Assembly: GCA_902626045.1 (NCBI GenBank)
Contig: CACODU010000006.1
Span: 1-39,671 of the forward strand
Length of the DNA stretch: 39,671 nucleotides
Source: an uncultured Pelagibacteraceae bacterium
GTDB lineage: Bacteria > Pseudomonadota > Alphaproteobacteria > Pelagibacterales > Pelagibacteraceae
Reading direction: 5' to 3'
This document shows, one piece after another, positions 23,763 through 32,074 of the stretch. The position numbers and the translations under genes are program-made. The notes beneath the pieces were generated by a model. The model saw only the letters and a program-made list of their open reading frames with translations. It was not told the origin of the DNA and searched no databases. Within the stretch, counting starts at the first letter, position 1; each line of letters opens with the position of its first letter.

Positions 23763-24899
23763 ATGCAAAAAAATTCAATTGGAAAATTATCTAAATTTGC
23801 CGTTCCCTTAGTGTCTAAAGGAAGATTTTTTAAAGAAAAAAAAACCGATTTAAGGAATGATTTTCAACGAGATAGGGATAGAATTATACATTCTACAGCA
23901 TTTAGAAGATTAAAGCACAAGACCCAAGTTTTTGTAAATACGTCTGGCGATCATTTCCGAACAAGAATTACACACTCTCTTGAAGTATCTCAAATAGCTA
24001 GAACTCTTTCTAAATATTTTAATTTGAATGAAGATTTATCTGAAACTTTAAGTTTGGCACATGACTTAGGCCATACTCCATTTGGCCATGCCGGAGAGGA
24101 AGCTCTCAATGACTGTATGAAAAATTATGGCGGATTTGATCACAACATACAAACTTTGAGAATTATAACAATTTTAGAAAATAGATATTATGATTTTAAA
24201 GGTCTCAATCTTTCAATCGAAACATTAGATGGCTTAATTAAACATAATGGACCAATTAAAGATTTGACCAAATTAAATAAAATTTTAGGAAATAATTTTT
24301 TCAAAAAAAAAATTAATTTTGCTTTAAATTCATCTCTTGAAGCTCAAATCGCCTCGATTTCAGATGATATAGCATACAATAGTCATGATCTTGAAGATGG
24401 ATTAAAGTCTAATTTATTTGGATTAAACCATTTAACAAATATACCAGTACTTAATAAAATTATATTAAAACATAAAAAGAAATTAAAAAGGTATTCAATT
24501 GATTTAATTATTAGACAAATTATAAGAGAAATAATTAACGCGATGGTAAGTGATGTTATTAACACAACTAAAAAAAATATAAAACTTTATAAGATAAAAA
24601 ATTTAAAAGATATTTATCGATCAAAAAACAAACTAGTTACATTTTCTCAAAATATGCAAAAATTTGACAAAAAAATAAAAAGTTTTTTGAAACAAAAGAT
24701 GTATTTTCATAAAAATGTAAATTCCAAAACTAATTATGGAAGAAAAGTAATTACAAAATTGTTCTTTCAAATTAAAACAAATCCAAAAAAATACATAAAT
24801 ATTAAAAAATACAGCAATTCAAACATAGAGCGAATTATTTGTGATTATATTGCTGGAATGACTGATAGATATGCAATAAATCTATATAATCAAATATAA
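23763..24899 (+). CDS. dgt: deoxyguanosinetriphosphate triphosphohydrolase-like HD protein
   Basis: Hydrolyses dNTPs to nucleosides and triphosphate. The 378 residues carry the HD-domain metal ligands: His71 in TRITHSLEVSQIARTL, and His100-Asp101 in LAHDLGHTPFGHAGEEAL. RDRDRIIHSTAFRRLKHKTQVF near residues 36-57 is also typical of Dgt. Length fits the short, type 2 Dgt branch of alphaproteobacteria. It is the first gene of the run dgt-argS-hypothetical-nagZ-scpA-scpB and shares one base with argS (TAATG). A TATAAT 13 bases upstream of its start suggests a nearly leaderless transcript. Confidence 0.93.
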   Translation: MQKNSIGKLSKFAVPLVSKGRFFKEKKTDLRNDFQRDRDRIIHSTAFRRLKHKTQVFVNTSGDHFRTRITHSLEVSQIARTLSKYFNLNEDLSETLSLAHDLGHTPFGHAGEEALNDCMKNYGGFDHNIQTLRIITILENRYYDFKGLNLSIETLDGLIKHNGPIKDLTKLNKILGNNFFKKKINFALNSSLEAQIASISDDIAYNSHDLEDGLKSNLFGLNHLTNIPVLNKIILKHKKKLKRYSIDLIIRQIIREIINAMVSDVINTTKKNIKLYKIKNLKDIYRSKNKLVTFSQNMQKFDKKIKSFLKQKMYFHKNVNSKTNYGRKVITKLFFQIKTNPKKYINIKKYSNSNIERIICDYIAGMTDRYAINLYNQI

Positions 24900-26623
24900 T
24901 GAATATTTTTGAATACCATTTATCTGAAATAAGAAAAATAACTCTCTCTGAAAAAGATTCTCTTCAATTGAAAAATGTTGATAATTTAAAAGGTATCAAT
25001 TTGGAAATACCTCCTGAACAATTTAATTATGATTTATCATGTAATATTGCAATGGTGCTTGGTAAAAAAAATAAGATAAATCCAAAAACTTTAGCTTTAA
25101 AATTAAAAGATATTTTTTTAGCTAAAATGAATAATTTTTCAGAAATTGATATTGCAGAGCCTGGCTTTTTAAATATTAAACTTTCAAAATTTGCATTATT
25201 AAATAATATAAAAACTATTCTTAATAGTAATGAATATTATGGTTCTAATAAAAGTAGTGAAACTTATAATATCGAATTTGTTTCTGCTAATCCAACAGGA
25301 CCATTGCACGTAGGTCACTGCAGGGGAGCAATTTATGGAGATGTTTTAGCAAATTTATTAAAGTTTAATGGGAATAAAGTAATTAAAGAATACTACATTA
25401 ATGACTACGGTAATCAAATAAGAAGTTTTGTAGAGTCAATACATTTAAGAATAATGGAAATAAAATATAAAAAAGAATTTCCTAAAAAAGAAAATCTATA
25501 TCCAGGTCTTTATATTAAAGAAATTGCTAATAAAATTCTTAAAGAAAACCTTGACCTTGATTTGAGTGATTTTGACAAAAATTACGAATTTTTAAAAAAA
25601 GCATCAATAACGGAGTCAATGGAATTAATAAAAAAAGATTTAAAACTTTTAGGTATCTCACATGATAATTTTTGTTCAGAAACGGATATAGTAAATAATG
25701 ACTTGGTAAATAAGGCGGTAAAAAAACTAAAAGAAAAAAATTTTGCAGAAGAAGGTTTTCTGCAACCTCCAAAAGGAGAGTCTAATGAAAATTGGAGGAA
25801 AATAAAAAGATTAATTTTTAAATCTACATTATTTGGAGATGATACTGATAGAGCTCTTCAAAAAAACGATGGATCTTGGACATATTTTGCGAATGACGTT
25901 GCCTATCATATGGATAAAGTAAACAGAAAATATGAGAATTTAATTAATGTACTAGGAGCAGATCACACTGGCTATATAAAAAGAATAACAGCTGCAGTTT
26001 CAGCTTTGTCTGAAAATAAAATCACACTTAATTGTAAAGTATGTCAATTAGTTAAACTTTATAAAAATGGTAAACCATTTAAAATGTCTAAAAGAGCAGG
26101 AGATTTTATCTCTGCTCAAGATCTTTTAAATGAGGTAGAAAAAGACCAAATAAGATTTATGATGCTTAACAGAAGCAACGACGTTGAATTAGACTTTGAT
26201 TTCGATAAAGTTAAAGAAAAAACAAAAGATAACCCAGTTTTTTATGTGCAATATGCTTATGCTAGAGTGAATTCTCTTTTAAGAACATTAAATTTGAATT
26301 TATTAGATAATATAGATTTAAATGAAAGTAATACGGACTTTAATGAAATCGAGAAAAAAATAATTAGAAAAGTTTTTGAATGGCCAAAAATAATTGAGAC
26401 CTCATCAAGAAAATTTGATTTACATAAAATTCCTTTTTATTTATATGAATTATCAACCTTATTTCACTTTTATTGGAGTAAAGGTAACGAAGATAAAAGT
26501 TATAAATTTATAGAAAACAATCAAATTAAAAGAAAAGAAATTTTGTCGATAATTAATCTTGTTGCTTTAGTTATACAAAATGGAATGGGAATACTTGGTG
26601 TATCTTTACCAAAAAAAATGTAA
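24899..26623 (+). CDS. argS: arginyl-tRNA synthetase
   Basis: Charges tRNA-Arg. The 574-residue class I enzyme has an N-terminal Add1-type domain, the HIGH motif as HVGH (137-140, in NPTGPLHVGHCRGAIYGD), and KMSKRAGD near residue 395. The C-terminal anticodon-binding DALR-type domain has FYVQYAYARVNSLLR and ends in GMGILGVSLPKKM. Its one-base overlaps with dgt and with the next small gene indicate coupled translation. Confidence 0.97.
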   Translation: MNIFEYHLSEIRKITLSEKDSLQLKNVDNLKGINLEIPPEQFNYDLSCNIAMVLGKKNKINPKTLALKLKDIFLAKMNNFSEIDIAEPGFLNIKLSKFALLNNIKTILNSNEYYGSNKSSETYNIEFVSANPTGPLHVGHCRGAIYGDVLANLLKFNGNKVIKEYYINDYGNQIRSFVESIHLRIMEIKYKKEFPKKENLYPGLYIKEIANKILKENLDLDLSDFDKNYEFLKKASITESMELIKKDLKLLGISHDNFCSETDIVNNDLVNKAVKKLKEKNFAEEGFLQPPKGESNENWRKIKRLIFKSTLFGDDTDRALQKNDGSWTYFANDVAYHMDKVNRKYENLINVLGADHTGYIKRITAAVSALSENKITLNCKVCQLVKLYKNGKPFKMSKRAGDFISAQDLLNEVEKDQIRFMMLNRSNDVELDFDFDKVKEKTKDNPVFYVQYAYARVNSLLRTLNLNLLDNIDLNESNTDFNEIEKKIIRKVFEWPKIIETSSRKFDLHKIPFYLYELSTLFHFYWSKGNEDKSYKFIENNQIKRKEILSIINLVALVIQNGMGILGVSLPKKM

Positions 26624-26886
26624 TGACAAGATTAATTAATATATTTTTACTTTTATTAATTCTAACCTTTTTTCTTATCACATATAAAGTTTACTCTTCT
26701 AAAAAAAATATTGAAGTAAAAAATTTTAATAGAAACAATATAGATAAAATAGTTAATTCTAAAATTTCAAACCTACCAGTTTTAAAAAATGATACCTACA
26801 ATGTAATTGAATTTAATGACGGTTTTTCAAATAAAATTAAGGACGAAAAACCACGCAGTTTTTGGAATTTATTAAAAACTAAATGA
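26623..26886 (+). CDS. small single-pass membrane protein at the SPOR-gene position
   Basis: An 87-residue protein with one N-terminal membrane helix (IFLLLLILTFFLITYKVY) and a lysine- and asparagine-rich outer segment. I find no domain in it. In many alphaproteobacteria the gene between argS and nagZ encodes a membrane-anchored SPOR-domain protein. This one keeps the anchor but is far too short for a SPOR domain, so it may be a reduced descendant. It is coupled to both neighbours: TAATG with argS and a 4-base ATGA overlap with nagZ. That makes it a real gene. Confidence 0.8.
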   Translation: MTRLINIFLLLLILTFFLITYKVYSSKKNIEVKNFNRNNIDKIVNSKISNLPVLKNDTYNVIEFNDGFSNKIKDEKPRSFWNLLKTK

Positions 26887-27827
26887 AAAAAAAAGCAATA
26901 ATTGTAAGTATTAAAGGGTTTAAATTAAGTAGCAAAGAAAAATTACTTCTTTCAAAAGAGAGTCCCTGGGGGTTAATTTTGTTTAAAAGAAATATTGAGT
27001 CATTTAATCAAGTGAGAAGGTTAACAAAAGAAGTAAAAAAACTAACAAAAAATAAAAAATTTCCAGTTATCATCGATGAAGAAGGTTTATCTGTTTCAAG
27101 ATTAAGAAATATTTTTTATCATAATATCGATGCTAATTTTTTTGGAAATTTATTTAGAATAAATCAAAAAGTCACTATCTCGTTGTACAAAAATTATTTA
27201 AATTCGTTGTGTAAAAAATTAAAGCTAATTGGAATTAATGTAAATACTATTCCAGTGCTTGATGTATTGAGAAAAAATACGAATGACGTAATAGGCAAAA
27301 GAAGCTTTTCAAATGATGAAAAAATTGTAAAAATGCTTGGCGAAATTACTGTAAAAAAATGTCATTTGTTTAACATGGCAACAGTTATTAAGCATATACC
27401 TGGTCATGGCTGCTCTTCAATTGACAGTCATGTAAGTCTACCAAAAGTTAAATTAAATGAGAAGGAACTGAACAAAAAAGATTTTTATCCATTTAAATCA
27501 TCATCTGCAAAAATGGCTATGACGGCTCATATACTTTACTCAAAAATTGACAAAAATAATGTTACTACTTTTTCAAGCAAAGTAATCAAAAAAATAATAA
27601 GAGGTAAAATAGGTTTTAAAGGCATACTAATCTCTGACGATATTTCAATGAAAGCTTTAAAATTTGATTTAGTTACAAATGCTAAAAAATCTTTATTAGC
27701 AGGATGTAATTTGGTTCTTTATTGTGCAGGAAATATTAAAGACAACTTTAAATTGATTAAATCTGTTCCATACATTGACAAATTCACATCGAAAAAAACA
27801 TCAGAAATTTATAAAATATTAAGGTAA
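26883..27827 (+). CDS. nagZ: beta-N-acetylhexosaminidase (NagZ)
   Basis: Glycoside hydrolase family 3 enzyme that removes N-acetylglucosamine from muropeptides in cell-wall recycling. The 314 residues contain KHIPGHGCSSIDSHVSLP near residue 169, the loop with the acid/base His-Asp pair of the GH3 NagZ group. They also contain ISDDISMKAL near residue 250 with the catalytic nucleophile aspartate. WGLILFKRNI and PVIIDEEG near the N-terminus match too. There is no signal peptide, consistent with cytoplasmic action. It overlaps the preceding gene by 4 bases. Confidence 0.93.
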   Translation: MKKKAIIVSIKGFKLSSKEKLLLSKESPWGLILFKRNIESFNQVRRLTKEVKKLTKNKKFPVIIDEEGLSVSRLRNIFYHNIDANFFGNLFRINQKVTISLYKNYLNSLCKKLKLIGINVNTIPVLDVLRKNTNDVIGKRSFSNDEKIVKMLGEITVKKCHLFNMATVIKHIPGHGCSSIDSHVSLPKVKLNEKELNKKDFYPFKSSSAKMAMTAHILYSKIDKNNVTTFSSKVIKKIIRGKIGFKGILISDDISMKALKFDLVTNAKKSLLAGCNLVLYCAGNIKDNFKLIKSVPYIDKFTSKKTSEIYKILR

Positions 27828-27835
27828 AATTAATT

Positions 27836-28570
27836 ATGGAATCAAAAAACTTAAATCAAATATCAATTAATATCCCTAATTATAGCGGACCTCTTGAAGT
27901 TTTACTAGATTTAGCTAAATCTCAAAAGGTTGATTTAGCCGAAATTTCAATTACTAAACTTGCAGATCAATTTTTAGATTTCATTAAAAATAACAAAAAC
28001 TTAAATTTAGAAACTGCTTCTGAATTTTTACTAATGGCTACTTGGATTGCATATTTAAAATCTAAATTATTACTTCCAGATGATGAGGAAGATGACTTCA
28101 AGGCTTTGGAGGTTGCTGAAAAATTAAAGTTACAACTTAAAAAACTTGAATTAATAAGAATTTTATCAGATCAAATGTTACAAAAAAAAAGGTTAGGCGT
28201 TCACATTTTTACTAGAGGAATGCGAGGTGGTATTAGGTCAATAAATACTCCAGTTTACGATGTATCACTTTATGAACTATTGAAGACCTACTCAAGTATA
28301 CAAATGCAAAAAACTTTCCAAAATATTACTATTCCAAAACTTCCAGTATTAACTACGGAAGAAGGTATTAAACATATTAAGGATAATTTAGAAAAAATTA
28401 ATGATTGGAAAAGTATTTTTGAGTTAATACCGAAATTTTATTTGAAAAATAAAATGAAAAGATCTGGTATTTCCGGTATTTTTGCTGCAAGTTTAGAGCT
28501 TACAAAAGAAGGAACAATTAGAGTTTCTCAAAAAAGTCAATTTGATAATCTGTTAGTTAAAAAATCTTAA
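27836..28570 (+). CDS. scpA: segregation and condensation protein A
   Basis: Kleisin subunit that bridges the SMC heads and recruits ScpB for chromosome condensation. The 244 residues start with the family signature YSGPLEVLLDLAKSQKVDLAEI (in two blocks, residues 15-36), followed by FLLMATWIAYLKSKLLLP. The winged-helix C-terminus, which in kleisins binds the SMC head, includes GIFAASLELTKEGTIRVSQ. It lies one base before scpB, the standard pair. Confidence 0.95.
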   Translation: MESKNLNQISINIPNYSGPLEVLLDLAKSQKVDLAEISITKLADQFLDFIKNNKNLNLETASEFLLMATWIAYLKSKLLLPDDEEDDFKALEVAEKLKLQLKKLELIRILSDQMLQKKRLGVHIFTRGMRGGIRSINTPVYDVSLYELLKTYSSIQMQKTFQNITIPKLPVLTTEEGIKHIKDNLEKINDWKSIFELIPKFYLKNKMKRSGISGIFAASLELTKEGTIRVSQKSQFDNLLVKKS

Positions 28571-28571
28571 A

Positions 28572-29261
28572 ATGCCAAATAAAAAAAAAAATAATGTTAT
28601 AAATTTTCCAGCAGCACCTTCTAAATTAGAAAGGCAAGTCGAAGCTATTTTGTTTGCTGCTTCAGAGCCCCTAGATTTAGAAACAATTGAAAAAAGGCTT
28701 CAAACAAATGTCAACATAAAAAAAATTTTAGAAAATATTAGAGAAATATATAAAAATAGAGGTATTAACTTAATTTGTATTAAGAATAAGTGGTCATTTA
28801 GAACAGCTGAAGATCTGTCAAAATTAATGGCTCTTCAGAAATCAACTCAAAAAAAACTTTCTAAAGCAACAGTCGAAACACTAGCAATTATTGTTTATCA
28901 TCAACCTGTAACAAGATCTGAAATAGAGGAGATAAGAGGCGTCTCATTTGCAACAAATACTTTAGAAACCCTTCTCGAATTGGATTGGGTAAGACCTGCA
29001 GGAAGAAAAGATGTATTAGGCAAACCAATACAATACGCGACAACTGAAAATTTTTTAAATCATTTTAATATTCAAAAATTATCTGATCTACCTACTATTG
29101 ATGAACTAGGCACAGCTGGCTTAATTGATACATCAAGTATTGATAAATCAATTTTTGGTACAGGCAAATTCTTTAAAGAGCAGTCTATTGAACAAAAGCA
29201 AAATAATATCTATGAGGATATTGATGAAGCAATAAAAAAAGCTCCAGAGGAAGAAAAATAA
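28572..29261 (+). CDS. scpB: segregation and condensation protein B
   Basis: Tandem winged-helix partner of ScpA in the SMC condensin. In the 229 residues, the first wing domain begins LERQVEAILFAASEPLDLETIEK (in two blocks). The second includes LSKATVETLAIIVYHQPVTRSEIEEIRGV and GRKDVLGKPIQYATTENFLNHF in separate blocks, the hallmark ScpB region. An acidic and glutamine-rich tail follows. scpAB upstream of tat genes is a frequent alphaproteobacterial order. Confidence 0.95.
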   Translation: MPNKKKNNVINFPAAPSKLERQVEAILFAASEPLDLETIEKRLQTNVNIKKILENIREIYKNRGINLICIKNKWSFRTAEDLSKLMALQKSTQKKLSKATVETLAIIVYHQPVTRSEIEEIRGVSFATNTLETLLELDWVRPAGRKDVLGKPIQYATTENFLNHFNIQKLSDLPTIDELGTAGLIDTSSIDKSIFGTGKFFKEQSIEQKQNNIYEDIDEAIKKAPEEEK

Positions 29262-29301
29262 GTATATTTATTTAGTTTAAATTATTGTATATAAAAGATG
29301 T

Positions 29302-29502
29302 ATGGGAAATATAGGTTGGACAGGAATTATAATAATTGCAATATTAGTTGTGATACTTTTCGGTAAAGGAAAAATATCTAGTATAATGGGGGATCTTGCT
29401 AAAGGAATTAAAAGTTTTAAAAAAGGTATGTCTGACGACAATACTTCAGAAAACAACAATTCTAACAATAGTTCTGATAACTCAAATTCTGAAAATAAAT
29501 AA
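29302..29502 (+). CDS. tatA: Sec-independent protein translocase subunit TatA
   Basis: Pore-forming component of the twin-arginine export system for folded proteins. It is a 66-residue protein with a short N-terminal membrane helix ([16 protein letters not shown]), the FGKGKI hinge and an amphipathic helix ([15 protein letters not shown]). The tail is rich in Asn, Ser and Asp. Size and layout are typical. It is followed after 6 bases by tatB. Confidence 0.95.
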   Translation: MGNIGWTGIIIIAILVVILFGKGKISSIMGDLAKGIKSFKKGMSDDNTSENNNSNNSSDNSNSENK

Positions 29503-29508
29503 TCTAAT

Positions 29509-29733
29509 ATGCCTCAAATTGGTTGGTTAGAGATTCTAGCAATAGTTATTATTGCTATTCTAGTTTTAGGTCCAAAAGAATTTCCAATAGCTTTAAAGAA
29601 AATCGGATCGTATTTTGGCAAATTAAAAAATACATTAAGTAGTTTTCAAAAAGAAGTTTCCTCTGTGACAGAAAATATTGATATCGAAAAAGATGTTAGT
29701 CAAAAAGAAATTAACAAAAAAGACAATGAGTGA
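29509..29733 (+). CDS. tatB: Sec-independent protein translocase subunit TatB (short)
   Basis: Substrate-receptor partner of TatC. The N-terminal membrane helix IGWLEILAIVIIAILVLGP contains the TatB-type glutamate (Glu8). The GPKEFP hinge and an amphipathic helix follow. At 74 residues it is about half the usual TatB length, lacking most of the cytoplasmic tail. Its place between tatA and tatC supports TatB over a second TatA. It overlaps tatC by 8 bases. Confidence 0.88.
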   Translation: MPQIGWLEILAIVIIAILVLGPKEFPIALKKIGSYFGKLKNTLSSFQKEVSSVTENIDIEKDVSQKEINKKDNE

Positions 29734-30493
29734 TAAAAATTCATTTACAAGCCACTTTATCGAGTTACGTTCACGATTAATAAAATCAATCATCTTCATT
29801 TTTATAATATTCGTTATCTCATATACTTTTGCAGAACATATCTATACTTTTCTTGTTAACCCATATGCAGAAGCTGTCCGAGATGACTTATTACAAAGAC
29901 GTCTGATATTTACAGCTTTACATGAAACATTTATCACTTATTTAAAAGTAGCTTTTTTTGCAGCTATTTTTTTGGGAAGTCCAGTTTTATTAATTCAAAT
30001 TTATAAATTTATTGCTCCAGGTTTATATAAAAATGAAAAAAAAGCGATTTTACCATATTTAATATTTACACCAGTGCTTTTCTTATTTGGAGGTATGCTT
30101 GTTTATTATTTAGTAATGCCTTTAGCTATTAAGTTCTTTTTATCATTTGAAACAATAGGGACAAACACAAGTTTACCAATACAACTAGAAGCTAAAGTAA
30201 ATGAATATTTATCTTTAATAATGAGATTAATTTTTGCTTTTGGTATAAGTTTTCAGTTACCAATTCTTTTGAATTTGTTGGCTAAAATTGGAGTTGTTAA
30301 CTCTCTATATCTTAAAAATACTAGAAGATATGTAATAGTTATTATTTTTACATTAGCAGCTATCTTGACACCTCCGGATCCAATTACACAAGTTGGTTTA
30401 GCTATACCCCTACTATTACTTTATGAATTATCTATAATAACTGTTCGATTCACTGAAAAAAAAAATAAAAAAGAAAATTTAAAAGATGCATAA
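29726..30493 (+). CDS. tatC: Sec-independent protein translocase subunit TatC
   Basis: Recognises twin-arginine signal peptides in the inner membrane. I start it at 29726 (MSDKNSFTSHFIELRSRL), which gives the conserved N-terminal HFIELRSRL. The longer in-frame ORF from 29678 runs inside tatB. The 255 residues have six hydrophobic segments and the conserved blocks YKFIAPGLYKNEK near residue 92 and ILTPPDPITQ near residue 214. Overlaps are 8 bases with both tatB and serS. Confidence 0.95.
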   Translation: MSDKNSFTSHFIELRSRLIKSIIFIFIIFVISYTFAEHIYTFLVNPYAEAVRDDLLQRRLIFTALHETFITYLKVAFFAAIFLGSPVLLIQIYKFIAPGLYKNEKKAILPYLIFTPVLFLFGGMLVYYLVMPLAIKFFLSFETIGTNTSLPIQLEAKVNEYLSLIMRLIFAFGISFQLPILLNLLAKIGVVNSLYLKNTRRYVIVIIFTLAAILTPPDPITQVGLAIPLLLLYELSIITVRFTEKKNKKENLKDA

Positions 30494-31733
30494 TTTAAAA
30501 GAATTAAGAAAAAATTTAGAAAGTTTTAAAAAAAAACTTAAAAATCGGAATATTGATTTTGATATAAACGATTTTAATAAAAAAGATACTTTAAATAGAG
30601 ATTTAATAAGTAAAAAAGAAAAACTTGAACAAGAAAAAAAATCGTTATCAAAATCAAAAGACAAATCTAATTTTGATAAATCTAAAAAAATTTCACAAGA
30701 AATTTCAGAAATAGAAAAAAAACAATCTATTGCTCAAAGAGAAATAGATAAGATAAATTTTTCTTTGCCAAATTTAGCTCATGATGATGTTCCAATTGGA
30801 CAAGATGAAAAATCAAATAAATTAATTAAAAAAAAGGGAGATATTAAAAAATTTTCATTTAAAATTAAATCTCATGTTGAATTAGGCGCTAAAAATCAAA
30901 ATATCGATTTCGAGACCTCAACAAAATTATCTGGATCAAGATTTGTAGTGTTAAAAAATAAATTTGCAATGCTGGAAAGAGCATTAATAAATTTTATGTT
31001 AGATATCCATGTGAATAATTTTAAGTATATGGAGATCTCACCTCCTTTAATTGTAAATGAAGATGTGATGTTTGGCACGGGACAACTCCCAAAATTTGAA
31101 GAAGACCAATTTGAAATAAAATTTGATAACTCAGAACAAAGAAAGTTTTTAATACCCACAGCAGAAGTAGCATTAACTAATTTAGTTAGAAAATCTATAA
31201 TTGAAAAAAAGTTATTACCAAAGAGATTTGTTGCTTCAACGCCTTGCTTTAGAAAAGAAGCAGGAAGTTACGGAAAAGATACAAAAGGAATGATCAGGCA
31301 GCATCAATTTTATAAAGTCGAATTAGTAAGTATAGTTGAACCAAATAAATGTTTAGAAGAATTAGAAAGAATGTTAGGTTGTGCTGAAAATATTCTTGAA
31401 ATATTAGAAATTCCATATCAAGTGGTGCTACTTTCCTCAGGTGATATGGGATTTAGTGCCGAAAAAACGTATGACATTGAGGCCTGGATTCCATCTGAAA
31501 ATAAATATAGGGAAATATCAAGCTGTTCCTCGTGTGGTTCTTTCCAAGCTAGAAGAATGGGTGCTAAATATAAATCTGATAATGGTAACGATTTTGTTGG
31601 AACACTTAATGGATCTGGTTTAGCTGTTGGTAGGTTGATGATTGCTTTATTAGAAAACAATCAAAATGAAGATGGATCTATTAATGTTCCAAATGCATTA
31701 AAAAAATACATGAATAATCTAGAAAAAATTTAA
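30486..31733 (+). CDS. serS: seryl-tRNA synthetase
   Basis: Charges tRNA-Ser. The 415-residue class II enzyme has a long N-terminal antiparallel coiled coil, lysine- and serine-rich (about residues 1-100). The TAEVALTN loop, motif 2 FRKEAGSYGKDTKGMIRQHQF (two blocks) and motif 3 NGSGLAVGRLMIALLENNQ follow. It overlaps tatC by 8 bases. The 47 bases to yajC are AT-rich with no terminator visible. Confidence 0.96.
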   Translation: MHNLKELRKNLESFKKKLKNRNIDFDINDFNKKDTLNRDLISKKEKLEQEKKSLSKSKDKSNFDKSKKISQEISEIEKKQSIAQREIDKINFSLPNLAHDDVPIGQDEKSNKLIKKKGDIKKFSFKIKSHVELGAKNQNIDFETSTKLSGSRFVVLKNKFAMLERALINFMLDIHVNNFKYMEISPPLIVNEDVMFGTGQLPKFEEDQFEIKFDNSEQRKFLIPTAEVALTNLVRKSIIEKKLLPKRFVASTPCFRKEAGSYGKDTKGMIRQHQFYKVELVSIVEPNKCLEELERMLGCAENILEILEIPYQVVLLSSGDMGFSAEKTYDIEAWIPSENKYREISSCSSCGSFQARRMGAKYKSDNGNDFVGTLNGSGLAVGRLMIALLENNQNEDGSINVPNALKKYMNNLEKI

Positions 31734-31780
31734 TTATAATTTACTTGTTTATCTAAAGTTTTTAATATAATTGTTTTTTC

Positions 31781-32065
31781 ATGAGTGGACAGGGAATAGC
31801 ACAATTTATACCTTTAATATTAATTTTTATAATTTTTTACTTTTTTTTAATAAGACCTCAACAAAAAAGAGTTAAAGACCACAAAGCAATGGTTGAGTCA
31901 TTAAAAAGAGGTGACGAAGTTATTACTTCAGGTGGTATTATAGGCATTGTTGACCGAGTAATGGAAGATGATCGCATAGAAGTTACGATTGGCGAAAATA
32001 CAAAAGTTCAAATAATTCGTTCTACTATAACAAGTTTACTTAAAAAAGAAGAAGTCAAAAAATAA
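31781..32065 (+). CDS. yajC: preprotein translocase subunit YajC
   Basis: Small accessory of the SecDF complex. The 94 residues have one N-terminal membrane helix (IPLILIFIIFYFFLIRP) followed by the family signature RPQQKRVKDHKAMVESLKRGD and a small SH3-like domain (VITSGGIIGIVDRVMEDD). It sits 9 bases before secD, the normal arrangement. Confidence 0.95.
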   Translation: MSGQGIAQFIPLILIFIIFYFFLIRPQQKRVKDHKAMVESLKRGDEVITSGGIIGIVDRVMEDDRIEVTIGENTKVQIIRSTITSLLKKEEVKK

Positions 32066-32074
32066 TTCTTTTTC

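Noticed and set aside
23725-23778. Longer erpA start at 23778
   Set aside because: It would overlap the dgt start and promoter region and adds no family-like residues.
29678-29725. Longer tatC start at 29678
   Set aside because: It lies wholly inside tatB; conserved TatC sequence begins just after 29726.
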